From positions 1 to 64,000 of the forward strand of contig NZ_VMSG01000027.1 of assembly GCF_007713465.1 (NCBI RefSeq): a DNA stretch of 64,000 nucleotides. The letters are read 5' to 3'. Shown piece after piece: positions 43,213-51,973 of this stretch (its first letter is position 1; every line of letters starts with the position of its first letter). The notes below the pieces were generated by a model. It saw nothing but the letters and a program-made list of their open reading frames with translations, was not told the DNA's origin and made no database searches. Position numbers and translations under genes: made by a program. The stretch is from Pseudomonas sp. H3(2019). Its GTDB lineage: Bacteria; Pseudomonadota; Gammaproteobacteria; Pseudomonadales; Pseudomonadaceae.

Positions 43213-43746
43213 ATGACGATGTCGGCCCGCCTTGTACTCATCTTCTTCGCAGCGCTGCTCAGCGCCTGCGCCAGCCGCACTCCGCCGCCTGTCAAAGTCG
43301 TTCGCGCCCCGGTTTTCGCTCCCGCCCAATCGTTCTCTCCTGCCGTTGAAGACGTGCTGATTCGCGCGCTGGGTCTGGTCGGCACGCCTTATCGTTGGGG
43401 TGGCAATACACCGGATTCAGGTTTCGATTGCAGCGGCCTGATTGGCTACGTCTACCGTGATGCGGCGGGTATTTCCTTGCCACGCTCAACTCGCGAGATG
43501 ATCGGCATGCAAGCGCCGAATATCGGCCAGGAAGCACTGCAAACCGGTGACCTGATCTTCTTCGCCACCAATGGCGGCTCGCAAGTTAGTCACGCCGGGA
43601 TCTACGTTGGTGAAGGTCGCTTCGTGCATGCACCCGCCACGGGTGGTACGGTGAAGCTGGACAGCTTGTCCAAGGCCTATTGGCAGAGAGCCTACCTGAG
43701 CGCCAAGCGTGTTATCGAGCCTGAGCATCTGGCGCACAATTTCTAG
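43213..43746 (+). CDS. NlpC/P60 family lipoprotein (second of tandem pair)
   Basis: The 177-residue predicted cell-wall hydrolase has lipobox AALLSAC (Cys near 17), a proline-rich linker, and an NlpC/P60 domain with GTPYRWGGNTPDSGFDCSGLIG (catalytic Cys ~75) and SHAGIYVGEGRFVHAPA (catalytic His ~126). It is about half identical to its neighbour in the domain (shared PRSTREMI, GDLxFFATNG). The ATG at 43213 is chosen as the start of the signal peptide. An O-methyltransferase gene follows after 15 bp. Confidence 0.88.
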   Translation: MTMSARLVLIFFAALLSACASRTPPPVKVVRAPVFAPAQSFSPAVEDVLIRALGLVGTPYRWGGNTPDSGFDCSGLIGYVYRDAAGISLPRSTREMIGMQAPNIGQEALQTGDLIFFATNGGSQVSHAGIYVGEGRFVHAPATGGTVKLDSLSKAYWQRAYLSAKRVIEPEHLAHNF

Positions 43747-43761
43747 TTCGCAGAGGTTGTC

Positions 43762-44424
43762 ATGACCGCTCGTACACTCAATCTCGACGACTCCCTTTAC
43801 AACTACCTGCTCGACGTTTCCTTACGCGAAACGCCGCTGCAGCGCCGCTTGCGTGACGAAACCCAGGCGCTGCCCATGGCGCGCTGGCAGGTGGCGCCCG
43901 AGCAGGGTCAGTTCCTCGCGTTGCTGGTCAAGCTGACGGGCTCCAGGCGCTTGCTTGAAGTCGGCACCTTCACCGGATACAGCGCCTTGTGCATGGCGGC
44001 AGCCTTGCCGGATGACGGCACGTTGATCTGCTGTGACATTCCTGGAGACTGCAACGCCACGGCGCGCCGCTACTGGCAGGAGGCTGGTCTCGCCGGGCGC
44101 ATCGATTTGCGTTTGGCTCCCGCGTTGCAAACCCTGGCTCAACTTGAGCAGCAAGGGCAGGGTGGTTGTTTCGATCTGATCTTCATCGATGCCGACAAGG
44201 CCAACTATCCGGCTTATCTGGAAAGCGCTTTGCGGCTGCTGAGAAGCGGTGGGCTGGCGGTATTCGACAACACGCTGTGGAGTGGGCGAGTACTGGAAGA
44301 CAATCCTGAGAGCGAAGACACCCGAGCCATCCAGGCGCTTAATCGTGCCTTGAAGGATGACTCGCGTGTCGATCTGTCGTTGTTGCCGCTGGGCGATGGT
44401 CTGACCTTGTGCCGCAAGCGCTAG
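43762..44424 (+). CDS. SAM-dependent O-methyltransferase (CCoAOMT-like)
   Basis: The 220-residue enzyme belongs to the cation-dependent O-methyltransferase family 3. It has LLEVGTFTGYSALCMAAALP (SAM loop, ~residues 64-83), CDIPGDCNATARRYW, FDLIFIDADKANYPAYLE (metal and SAM site, ~138-155) and AVFDNTLWSGRV. Characterised relatives methylate catechols, but the substrate here is unknown. It follows the lipoprotein gene closely and may share its transcript. Confidence 0.87.
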   Translation: MTARTLNLDDSLYNYLLDVSLRETPLQRRLRDETQALPMARWQVAPEQGQFLALLVKLTGSRRLLEVGTFTGYSALCMAAALPDDGTLICCDIPGDCNATARRYWQEAGLAGRIDLRLAPALQTLAQLEQQGQGGCFDLIFIDADKANYPAYLESALRLLRSGGLAVFDNTLWSGRVLEDNPESEDTRAIQALNRALKDDSRVDLSLLPLGDGLTLCRKR

Positions 44425-44451
44425 ACCCTGACCGGCCTAAGGTTCAACCTG

Positions 44452-45036
44452 TCAGCCGCGAGCCTCTTTGAGCAGTAGTGCGATGCCCGGATGGTAGTTG
44501 CCGGCTTCGTTGTGCAATTTGCGATAGGCGTAGGGAAAGTACCAGGCCACGGCGCAGGTGTGTTCCTTTTGCAGGTCGTCGACCATGTCCTGGAGTTCTT
44601 CCGGCGTAGGGCTGTGCTGGGCTTTTTGGGGGGCGACGAACAGGCAGCCGAGCTTCAGGTCGCTGGCGTAGCTGATTTTTTTCGCATCGCTCACGACATC
44701 GAGCAAGGCCTGGGTCAGATTCAGGTTGTTGACTCGTGGCCAGCGTTGCGTGGCTTGAAGGTAGGCGCGTTCTTCTTTGCTGGCGATAAACAGGTCGGCG
44801 CGGCCTTTGCGTTCGCCTTCCTCTATCTGCTTTTTCGTCGGAGTCTGTTCGAGGGTGACCATTTCAGCCATCCACGCCGCTGCCGAAAGCAGGCTCACAT
44901 TGGCGCGTTCGTCAAACCAGTAAGGGCTTTCGTTATCGCCACGTACTGTGTTGTAACGGTCGATGCACTCGAACCAGCGTTCCAGTACCGGGCGCAGAAA
45001 TTCCAGCTTCGGGTTACTGATGATCATGCCTTGCAT
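44452..45036 (-). CDS. Conserved hypothetical protein (194 aa)
   Basis: Function is not recognised. The soluble 194-residue protein has WFECIDRYNTVRGDNESPYWFDERANVSLLSAAAWM in the first third. The middle segment, KGRADLFIASKEERAYLQATQRW, has the D...E spacing of some restriction-like nuclease cores, but the usual E-x-K is not clear. It ends with CAVAWYFPYAYRKLHNEAGNYHPGIALLLKE. It has no signal or membrane helix. It is divergent from the cobalamin riboswitch region and convergent with the methyltransferase gene. An internal ATG (MIISNPKLEF) three residues in is an alternative start. Confidence 0.68.
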   Translation of the reverse strand: MQGMIISNPKLEFLRPVLERWFECIDRYNTVRGDNESPYWFDERANVSLLSAAAWMAEMVTLEQTPTKKQIEEGERKGRADLFIASKEERAYLQATQRWPRVNNLNLTQALLDVVSDAKKISYASDLKLGCLFVAPQKAQHSPTPEELQDMVDDLQKEHTCAVAWYFPYAYRKLHNEAGNYHPGIALLLKEARG

Positions 45037-45210
45037 GTTGCCCCCTCTTTTATTCTTGTGGTGTCAGGTTGTGGCTCTTTGATATCACTGCTTTCAGTGT
45101 GGCACAAGATTGGCGCCAGTTTATTGATCGAGGTCGGTTTCTATCCATCGGTGAGCCCCCGGCTTTAATTGACGCTCCACCCCCAACCCTCTAACCTTCG
45201 CGACTTGTTT

Positions 45211-45441
45211 CAGGTGCTCTGTGACCCAGTGGTCGACCGAGTGAAACAGGGAAGCCGGTGAGGGCGCGTTCTTTGAAAGAGCGGGCGACGATCCCGGCGC
45301 TGCCCCCGCAACGGTAAATGAGTAAAAGCTGCGCTTTAAGCCACTGTGTCGAAATGACATGGGAAGGCGCGCAGTCAGGCGCAAGCCGCTCATGAGTCCG
45401 GAGACCGGCCTGATCCATCCAGCGGCATCACGGTGGGCGAT
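45211..45441 (+). promoter_or_regulatory. Cobalamin (AdoCbl) riboswitch
   Basis: The conserved core is present in order: GGTGCTCTGTGACC, GAAACAGGGAAGCCGGTG, CTGCCCCCGCAACGGTAA, GCCACTG, and the B12-box region GAGTCCGGAGACCGGCC, ending in a GGCATCACGGTGGGCGATGCC-like stem. It lies 68 nt upstream of cobO on the same strand, so coenzyme B12 binding should reduce expression of the cob operon. Confidence 0.95.
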
Positions 45442-45508
45442 GCCAGGCTTCTTGCCGTCTATTTCTATGCCTGCCCGCCGTTATCCAGCCTCAACGGAGA
45501 GCTCCCCC

Positions 45509-46120
45509 ATGACTGATTCCCCTGATCGTGACGAACGCCATCTGGCACGCATGCTGCGCAAGAAAGCCGTGATCGATGAGCGTATTGCCAATTCGCCGAA
45601 TGAATGCGGCTTGCTGCTGGTCCTGTCCGGCAACGGCAAGGGCAAAAGCAGTTCTGCGTTCGGTATGCTCGCCCGGGCGATGGGCCACGGCATGCAGTGC
45701 GGTGTGGTGCAGTTCATCAAGGGGCGTAACAGCACTGGCGAGGAGCTGTTCTTCCGGCGCTTTCCGGAACAAGTGCGCTTCCACGTGATGGGCGAAGGTT
45801 TTACTTGGGAAACTCAGGATCGCCAGCGCGATATCGCCGCCGCCGAGGCTGCCTGGGAAGTCTCCCGCGAACTGCTGCGTGACCCGAGCATTGGTCTGGT
45901 GGTGCTCGATGAACTGAATATCGCGCTCAAGCACGGTTATCTGGACCTGGATCAGGTGCTCAGTGATTTGCAGGCGCGTCCGCCGATGCAACACGTGGTG
46001 GTCACCGGTCGTGGTGCCAAGCCGGAAATGATCGAACTGGCCGACACGGTTACCGACATGGGCATGATCAAGCACGCTTTCCAGGCCGGGATCAAAGCGC
46101 AGAAAGGCGTTGAGCTGTGA
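45509..46120 (+). CDS. cobO: Cob(I)alamin adenosyltransferase CobO
   Basis: CobO (BtuR/CobA type) attaches the adenosyl group of ATP to the cobalt of corrinoids. The 203-residue product has the P-loop VLSGNGKGKSSSAFGMLARA (~residues 38-57), QFIKGRN, the VLDELNIALKHGYL block (~128) and VVTGRGAKPEMIELAD. The start MTDSPDRDERH is set by homology; the frame runs open through the riboswitch. It is the first gene after the riboswitch and overlaps cobB by 4 bp. Confidence 0.95.
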   Translation: MTDSPDRDERHLARMLRKKAVIDERIANSPNECGLLLVLSGNGKGKSSSAFGMLARAMGHGMQCGVVQFIKGRNSTGEELFFRRFPEQVRFHVMGEGFTWETQDRQRDIAAAEAAWEVSRELLRDPSIGLVVLDELNIALKHGYLDLDQVLSDLQARPPMQHVVVTGRGAKPEMIELADTVTDMGMIKHAFQAGIKAQKGVEL

Positions 46121-47454
46121 GTGAGCCTCGATTTTGCCCGGCGGTACTGATTGCCGCGCCGGCTTCCGGTCAGGGCAAGACCACTGTCACCGCGGCGCTG
46201 GCCCGTTTGCATCGCAATCAGGGGCGCAAGGTCCGGGTGTTCAAATGCGGTCCGGACTTTCTCGACCCGATGATTCTCGAGCGCGCCAGTGGTGCCCCCG
46301 TCTATCAATTGGACATGTGGATGGTCGGCGAGCAGGAAAGTCGCCGGCTGTTGTGGGAAGCCGCCGCTGAGGCTGATCTGATTTTGATCGAAGGCGTGAT
46401 GGGGTTGTTCGATGGCACGCCGTCCAGCGCCGATCTGGCGCGGCATTTCGGTGTGCCGGTGCTGGGCGTGATCGATGGCACCGCTATGGCTCAGACCTTC
46501 GGCGCGCTGGCGTTGGGGCTCGCACGTTATCAGCCGGACTTGCCGTTTGCTGGTGTCTTGGCCAACCGCGTCGGCACCTTGCGTCACGCGCAATTGCTCG
46601 AAGGCAGCCTCACTGAAGGCTTGCGCTGGTACGGCGCCTTGTCCCGGGAAACCGGAATCGAATTGCCTAGCCGTCACCTGGGCCTGGTCCAGGCCAGTGA
46701 ATTGAATGATCTCGATCTGCGCCTCGACGCCGCCGCCGAAGCGTTGGCCAGCAGCTGCGAAGTGGCGTTGCCGCCCGCCGTCGAGTTCGCTGCGCCTGAC
46801 GTGATTGCCGCCGAGCCATTGTTGGCGAGTGTGCGAATTGCCGTGGCGCGTGACGAAGCGTTTGCCTTCACGTATGGCGCGAGCCTCGACTTGTTGAGGG
46901 CGATGGGCGCGGAGTTGCGATTCTTCTCGCCGATCCATGACCGTGAACTGCCTGAAGCGGACAGCCTGTATCTGCCCGGTGGTTATCCGGAATTGCACCA
47001 CGTGGCGTTGGCTGAAAACCGGACAATGCTCGATGCCATTCGCGCACATCACGCCGCTGGCAAACCGTTGTTGGCTGAATGCGGCGGCATGCTGTATCTG
47101 CTCGATTCATTGACCGATGTCGATGGCACGCGCGCTGAGTTAGTGGGGCTGCTGGCCGGCGATGCAGTGATGCAAAAGCGTCTGGCCGCGTTGGCCCTGC
47201 AAGCGGTCGAATTACCTGAAGGCGCGTTGCGCGGCCACACGTACCACCATTCATTGACCAGCACCGAGCTTGAGCCGATCGCTCGCGGCCTGAGCCCTAA
47301 CGGCGGGCGCGGTGCCGAGGCGGTTTACCGTGAGGGGCGGATGACGGCGTCTTATGTACATTTTTATTTCCCGTCCAATCCATCCGCGATCGCCGCGCTG
47401 TTTGCGCCAGACCTGAATCTTGTAGGGGCGGGCTCGCCCGCGAAGAGGCCATGA
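46117..47454 (+). CDS. cobB: Cobyrinate/hydrogenobyrinate a,c-diamide synthase CobB
   Basis: CobB amidates the a and c side chains with glutamine and ATP. The 445-residue protein has an N-terminal P-loop domain (IAAPASGQGKTTVTAALARL), VEGVMGLFDG-like core (IEGVMGLFDGTPSSAD) and a C-terminal class I glutaminase (LPGGYPELH, AECGGMLYLLD with nucleophile Cys near 326, and HTYHHS). The GTG start lies in a GTGA overlap with cobO. The last residues, VGAGSPAKRP, are encoded by a REP-like sequence and have no match in the family as I know it. The stop overlaps bluB by 4 bp. Confidence 0.93.
   Translation: MSEPRFCPAVLIAAPASGQGKTTVTAALARLHRNQGRKVRVFKCGPDFLDPMILERASGAPVYQLDMWMVGEQESRRLLWEAAAEADLILIEGVMGLFDGTPSSADLARHFGVPVLGVIDGTAMAQTFGALALGLARYQPDLPFAGVLANRVGTLRHAQLLEGSLTEGLRWYGALSRETGIELPSRHLGLVQASELNDLDLRLDAAAEALASSCEVALPPAVEFAAPDVIAAEPLLASVRIAVARDEAFAFTYGASLDLLRAMGAELRFFSPIHDRELPEADSLYLPGGYPELHHVALAENRTMLDAIRAHHAAGKPLLAECGGMLYLLDSLTDVDGTRAELVGLLAGDAVMQKRLAALALQAVELPEGALRGHTYHHSLTSTELEPIARGLSPNGGRGAEAVYREGRMTASYVHFYFPSNPSAIAALFAPDLNLVGAGSPAKRP
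47421..47450 (+). repeat. REP-like half unit inside the 3' end of cobB
   Basis: TGTAGGGGCGGGCTCGCCCG continuing into CGAAGAGGCC has the hairpin and flanks of the Pseudomonas REP unit (TGTAGGAGCGGGC...GCCCGCGAAG type). It lies in frame and supplies the C-terminal codons of cobB, ending at the bluB start codon. Confidence 0.75.
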
Positions 47455-48101
47455 CCGACAACGCATTTTCCGAGGCCGAACGCGAAGCGGTTTATCGCGC
47501 GATTGCCGAGCGTCGCGACATGCGTCACTTCTGTGGCGGCAGCGTCGAGCCCGAACTGCTTCGGCGGTTGCTCGAAGCGGCGCATCGGGCGCCAAGTGTC
47601 GGTTTGATGCAGCCTTGGCGGTTCATCCGCATCAGCGACCGAGCGTTACGCGGCAGGATCCAGCAACTGGTGGAAGAGGAGCGAGTACGCACCGCCGAAG
47701 CGCTGGGCGAACGCTCCGACGAATTCATGAAGCTGAAAGTCGAAGGCATCAACGACTGCGCCGAAGTACTGGTCGCCGCGCTGATGGATGATCGCGAGCG
47801 GCATATCTTTGGCCGTCGGACTTTGCCGGAAATGGACATGGCGTCGTTGTCCTGCGCGATCCAGAATCTTTGGCTGGTGTCCCGTGCCGAAGGTCTGGGC
47901 ATGGGCTGGGTCTCGTTGTTCGAACCGCAAGCCTTGGCGGATTTGCTCGGACTGCCGCCGGGGGCCAAGCCGCTGGCGGTGTTGTGCCTGGGACCGGTCA
48001 AGGAGTTTTACCCGGCGCCGATGTTGGTCCTTGACGGCTGGGCGCAGGCGCGTCCGCTAAGTGAACTGTTGTACGAGAATTTTTGGGGAGTGAGTCAATG
48101 A
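47451..48101 (+). CDS. bluB: 5,6-dimethylbenzimidazole synthase BluB
   Basis: BluB breaks down FMNH2 with oxygen to make the lower ligand of B12. The 216-residue nitroreductase-fold protein has AIAERRDMRHFCGGSV (FMN site, residues ~17-32), AAHRAPSVGLMQPWRF (~44-59), and GMGWVSLFEPQALADLL (~148-165). Its presence means the organism can make its own DMB aerobically. The ATG overlaps the cobB stop by 4 bp; its ribosome site therefore lies within the REP-derived sequence. Confidence 0.93.
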   Translation: MTDNAFSEAEREAVYRAIAERRDMRHFCGGSVEPELLRRLLEAAHRAPSVGLMQPWRFIRISDRALRGRIQQLVEEERVRTAEALGERSDEFMKLKVEGINDCAEVLVAALMDDRERHIFGRRTLPEMDMASLSCAIQNLWLVSRAEGLGMGWVSLFEPQALADLLGLPPGAKPLAVLCLGPVKEFYPAPMLVLDGWAQARPLSELLYENFWGVSQ

Positions 48102-49006
48102 GTGTGGCGTTGCTGAGTGTCGCCGGAGTAGCGCTGGATGCGCTGTTGGGCGAACCCAAGCGCTGGCATCCGCTGGTGGCGTTCGGCCGTTTTGCTGATC
48201 GTATCGAGCAACGTTTCAACTCTGCCGGCCGTGGCTGGCGCAGTCATGGCGTCACGGCCTGGGTGATTGCGGTGCTGCCGCTGACCCTGTTGATCACTGC
48301 ATTGTCCTGGCTGCCTTACATCGGCTGGGTCGTCGAGATTCTCGCGTTGTATTGTGCGCTCGGTCTGCGCAGCCTCGGTGAGCATGTCGAGCCGGTGGCT
48401 CAGGCCCTGCGCAGCGACGACCTGGATGACGCGCGCAAGCGTGTCGGCTATCTGGTCAGCCGTCAGACCAGCGAGCTGGACTCGACCGAAGTGGCCCGCG
48501 CGGCCACCGAATCGGTTCTGGAAAACGGCAGCGACGCGGTATTCGCCGCACTGTTCTGGTTTGCCGTCGCGGGTGCGCCGGGCGTGGTGCTCTATCGGCT
48601 GAGCAATACTCTGGACGCCATGTGGGGTTATCGCAACGAGCGCTTTGAACGCTTCGGCTGGGCGGCGGCGAAAATCGACGATGTGCTCAACTATATTCCG
48701 GCGCGTCTGGTGGCGTTGACCTACGCGCTGCTGGGCAAAACCCGTTTGGCACTCAAATGCTGGCGCACGCAGGGGCCAACGTGGGACAGCCCGAACGCCG
48801 GGCCGGTGATGGCCGCTGGCGCGGGCGCTTTGGGCGTCGAGTTGGGCGGGGCGGCGATCTATCACGGTGAACTGCATCAGCGTCCACAACTGGGCGAAGG
48901 TGTGCCGGCAGACGCCAACTCCATCGATCGCGGCTGGCATCTGGTTCAGCGTGGGGTATGGCTTTGGTTGCTGATTCTCTGTGTGGGAGCCGAGTTTTAT
49001 GCTTGA
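48098..49006 (+). CDS. cobD: Adenosylcobinamide-phosphate synthase CobD (CbiB)
   Basis: CobD joins aminopropanol phosphate (or aminopropanol) to adenosylcobyric acid. The 302-residue inner-membrane protein begins MSVALLSVAGVALDALLGEPKRWHPLVAFGR and contains RQTSELDSTEVARAATESVLENGSDAVFAALFWF and the SPNAGPVMAAGAGALGVELGG block near residue 232. Four or five hydrophobic helices are visible. The ATG lies in the bluB stop overlap (ATGA); five more codons are open upstream. Confidence 0.94.
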   Translation: MSVALLSVAGVALDALLGEPKRWHPLVAFGRFADRIEQRFNSAGRGWRSHGVTAWVIAVLPLTLLITALSWLPYIGWVVEILALYCALGLRSLGEHVEPVAQALRSDDLDDARKRVGYLVSRQTSELDSTEVARAATESVLENGSDAVFAALFWFAVAGAPGVVLYRLSNTLDAMWGYRNERFERFGWAAAKIDDVLNYIPARLVALTYALLGKTRLALKCWRTQGPTWDSPNAGPVMAAGAGALGVELGGAAIYHGELHQRPQLGEGVPADANSIDRGWHLVQRGVWLWLLILCVGAEFYA

Positions 49007-49991
49007 GCACGGTGGCCGCTTGCGCAAGGCGGCGTTGCAGTACGGCATCGCCGAAACCGATTGGCTCGACTTGTCCAGCGGTCTGGCGCCTTGGCCGTGG
49101 GCGATCCCGGACATCCCGTTACGGGCCTGGGCACGCTTGCCGGAAACCGATGACGGCCTGGAGCAGGCTGCACGCGAATACTACGGCGCCTCGCAGGTGC
49201 TGCCGGTCGCGGGCTCCCAGGCGGCTATCCAGTTGCTGCCACGCCTGCGTCGCGCCGGCAAAGTCGGCGTGCTCTCGCCATGTTATGCCGAGCATGCCGA
49301 AGCCTGGCGTCGCAACGGCTACGTCGTGCGTGAAGTGCTGGAGCAGGAGGTCGACTTTTTCCTCGATAGCCTCGACGTGCTGGTAGTGGTTAACCCGAAC
49401 AACCCCACTGGCCTGAGTCTGCCCCCGGAACGTCTGCTCGACTGGCATGCACGGCTGGCGCAGCGCGGTGGCTGGCTGGTGGTTGACGAAGCGTTCATGG
49501 ACAACACCCCGCAGCTGAGCCTGTCGTCTTATACCGATCAGGTCGGCTTGATCGTCCTGCGTTCGTTCGGCAAGTTTTTCGGCCTGGCCGGGGTGCGATT
49601 GGGTTTTGTGCTGGCTGAGCGCAAGTTGCTCAAACTGCTCGCCGAGCAGGTCGGTCCTTGGGCGGTCAGCGGGCCGACCCGGGTGTTGGGTCAGGTCTGT
49701 TTGCGTGACACCCAAGGTCATGCTCGCCAGCGTCTGCGCAGTGAAGAGGCGAGCCGGCGTCTGGCTGAAGTCCTCGAGCGCCACGGCTTCAAGCCGCAAG
49801 GTGGCTGCGCCCTGTTTCAGTGGTTGATCACCGAGCGCGCGGAGCATCTGCATGAATTCATGGCCCGGCGCGGCATCTTGCTGCGGCTGTTCACCCACAA
49901 CAGCAGCCTGCGTTTTGGCTTGCCGGCCGATGACGCCGATTGGCTGCGTCTCGAGCACGCTTTCGAAGCCTACACCAAGGAAACCCTATGA
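48999..49991 (+). CDS. cobC: Threonine-phosphate decarboxylase-like aminotransferase CobC
   Basis: CobC is a PLP enzyme that supplies aminopropanol phosphate from threonine phosphate. The 330-residue protein starts MLEHGGRLRKAALQYGI, has VVNPNNPTGLSLP (~residues 132-144), VVDEAFMD (~166) and the PLP lysine in LRSFGKFFGLAGVRLGF (~190-206). The ATG overlaps the end of cobD by 8 bp, so coupling is tight. This is the aminotransferase-type CobC, not the phosphatase that shares the symbol. Confidence 0.92.
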   Translation: MLEHGGRLRKAALQYGIAETDWLDLSSGLAPWPWAIPDIPLRAWARLPETDDGLEQAAREYYGASQVLPVAGSQAAIQLLPRLRRAGKVGVLSPCYAEHAEAWRRNGYVVREVLEQEVDFFLDSLDVLVVVNPNNPTGLSLPPERLLDWHARLAQRGGWLVVDEAFMDNTPQLSLSSYTDQVGLIVLRSFGKFFGLAGVRLGFVLAERKLLKLLAEQVGPWAVSGPTRVLGQVCLRDTQGHARQRLRSEEASRRLAEVLERHGFKPQGGCALFQWLITERAEHLHEFMARRGILLRLFTHNSSLRFGLPADDADWLRLEHAFEAYTKETL

Positions 49992-51439
49992 CCACGCTGA
50001 TGGTGCAAGGCACTACCTCGGACGCCGGCAAAAGTACCTTGGTAACCGCGCTGTGCCGCTGGCTGACGCGCCAGGGCGTTCGCGTGGTGCCGTTCAAGCC
50101 GCAGAACATGGCGCTCAACAGCGCGGTGACCGCCGACGGCGGCGAAATCGGTCGCGCTCAAGCCGTGCAGGCCCAGGCGGCCAACCTTGAGCCACACACC
50201 GACATGAACCCGGTGCTGCTCAAACCCAACAGCGATACCGGCGCGCAAGTGATCATTCACGGACGTGCCGTGACCACCATGAACGCAGTCGCCTATCACG
50301 ACTACAAAGCCATCGCCATGCAAGCGGTACTCGCCTCTCACGAACGCTTGAGTGCAGCCTATCCGGTGGTGATGGTCGAAGGCGCGGGTTCACCGGCCGA
50401 GATCAACTTGCGTGCCGGCGACATTGCCAACATGGGGTTCGCCGAGGCGGTGGATTGTCCGGTGGTGCTGATCGCCGACATCAATCGCGGCGGGGTATTC
50501 GCGCATTTGGTGGGCACACTGGAGTTGCTGTCAGCCACTGAGCAGGCGCGGGTCAAAGGCTTCATCATCAACCGTTTTCGCGGCGATATCGCCTTGCTGC
50601 AGCCAGGCCTCGACTGGCTGGAAGAACGCACCGGCAAACCGGTAATCGGCGTGCTGCCGTATGTCATGGATCTGCATCTGGAAGCCGAAGACGGCATCGA
50701 TCAGCGCCAGGCCGATAAGGCCGAGCAGGTGCTCAACGTCGTGGTGCCGGTATTGCCGCGTATCAGCAACCACACCGACTTCGATCCGCTGCGTCTGCAT
50801 CCGCAGGTCGATCTGCAATTCATCGGGCCGGGTCAACCGATTCCGTCTGCCGACCTGATCATCCTGCCGGGCTCGAAGAGCGTGCGCAGCGACCTGCACT
50901 ACTTGCGCGCCAACGGCTGGGACGCGGCCATTACCCGTCATTTGCGTTACGGCGGCAAGCTGCTCGGCATCTGCGGTGGCCTGCAAATGCTCGGCGAGCA
51001 TGTGCATGACCCGCTGGGGTTGGAAGGCGCGGCGGGCTCCAGTGCCGGTCTCGGCTTGCTGGCGTTCGAAACCGTGCTCGAAGAAGAAAAACAGCTGCGT
51101 AATGTGCGCGGACATCTGGCGTTGGAAAACGCTGAAGTCAGCGGTTATGAAATTCATGCCGGGGTTACCACCGGTATTGCTTTGGAACAGGCGGCGGTGT
51201 TGCTGGATGACGGTCGCAACGACGGAGCCCGAAGTGCTGACGGACAGGTGCTCGGCACGTATTTGCACGGCCTGTTCGAATCCCCGGCGGCGTGCAGCGC
51301 GCTGTTACGCTGGGCCGGTTTGCAGGATGTGCAGGAAGTCGATTACCACGCCTTGCGCGAGCGCGATATCGAACGGTTGGCGGATTTGGTGGAAAAGCAT
51401 CTCGATACGGGCTATTTGCGCGAACTCTGTGGGTTCTAA
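49988..51439 (+). CDS. cobQ: Cobyric acid synthase CobQ
   Basis: CobQ amidates the b, d, e and g side chains of adenosylcobyrinic a,c-diamide. The 483-residue protein has the N-terminal ATP-binding domain (VQGTTSDAGKSTLVTALCRW, KPQNMALNS, INRGGVFAHLVGT, INRFRGDIALL). The C-terminal glutaminase follows (ILPGSKSVRSDL, GICGGLQMLGEHV with Cys near 328, and GTYLHGLFE with His). It starts at ATGA overlapping cobC. All motifs are complete. Confidence 0.95.
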   Translation: MTTLMVQGTTSDAGKSTLVTALCRWLTRQGVRVVPFKPQNMALNSAVTADGGEIGRAQAVQAQAANLEPHTDMNPVLLKPNSDTGAQVIIHGRAVTTMNAVAYHDYKAIAMQAVLASHERLSAAYPVVMVEGAGSPAEINLRAGDIANMGFAEAVDCPVVLIADINRGGVFAHLVGTLELLSATEQARVKGFIINRFRGDIALLQPGLDWLEERTGKPVIGVLPYVMDLHLEAEDGIDQRQADKAEQVLNVVVPVLPRISNHTDFDPLRLHPQVDLQFIGPGQPIPSADLIILPGSKSVRSDLHYLRANGWDAAITRHLRYGGKLLGICGGLQMLGEHVHDPLGLEGAAGSSAGLGLLAFETVLEEEKQLRNVRGHLALENAEVSGYEIHAGVTTGIALEQAAVLLDDGRNDGARSADGQVLGTYLHGLFESPAACSALLRWAGLQDVQEVDYHALRERDIERLADLVEKHLDTGYLRELCGF

Positions 51440-51451
51440 GGGATTTCAATC

Positions 51452-51973
51452 ATGTTGCAACTGATCCTCGGCGGCGCCCGTTCCGGTAAAAGCCGTCTGG
51501 CTGAAAAGCTCGCCAGCGAAAGCGGCCTGGCGGTGACGTACGTTGCCACCAGCCAGCCGCTGGATGGCGAAATGAATGCCCGCGTGGCCCATCATCGCGA
51601 GCGCCGTCCGCCTGAATGGGCGCTCGTTGAAGAGCCGCTGGAACTGGCCCGGGTGCTACGTGAAAACGCCAGTGCCGAGCGTTGCTTACTGGTGGATTGC
51701 CTGACCTTGTGGCTGACCAATCTTCTGATGCTTGAAGATCCCGAGCGTCTGGCGCATGAGCGTGAAGCCCTGCTGGAGTGCCTGGCATCACTGCCGGGCG
51801 AAATTGTTTTTGTCAGCAACGAGACCGGTCTGGGTGTCGTGCCGCTGGGCGAATTGACTCGCCGCTATGTCGATGAAGCCGGTTGGTTGCATCAAGCCCT
51901 GGCTGAGCGCTGTCAGCGTGTCGTATTGACCGTCGCCAGCCTGCCCCTGACTTTGAAAGGTACTGCGTTATGA
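51452..51973 (+). CDS. cobP: Adenosylcobinamide kinase/guanylyltransferase CobP (CobU)
   Basis: This bifunctional enzyme phosphorylates adenosylcobinamide and transfers GMP to it. The 173-residue product has the P-loop LGGARSGKSRLAEKLA (~residues 5-20), YVATSQPLDGEMNARVAHHRERRPPEW with the guanylylated His (~45), and VDCLTLWLTNLL and SNETGLGVVP. It is 12 bp after cobQ and overlaps cobT by 4 bp. Confidence 0.95.
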   Translation: MLQLILGGARSGKSRLAEKLASESGLAVTYVATSQPLDGEMNARVAHHRERRPPEWALVEEPLELARVLRENASAERCLLVDCLTLWLTNLLMLEDPERLAHEREALLECLASLPGEIVFVSNETGLGVVPLGELTRRYVDEAGWLHQALAERCQRVVLTVASLPLTLKGTAL

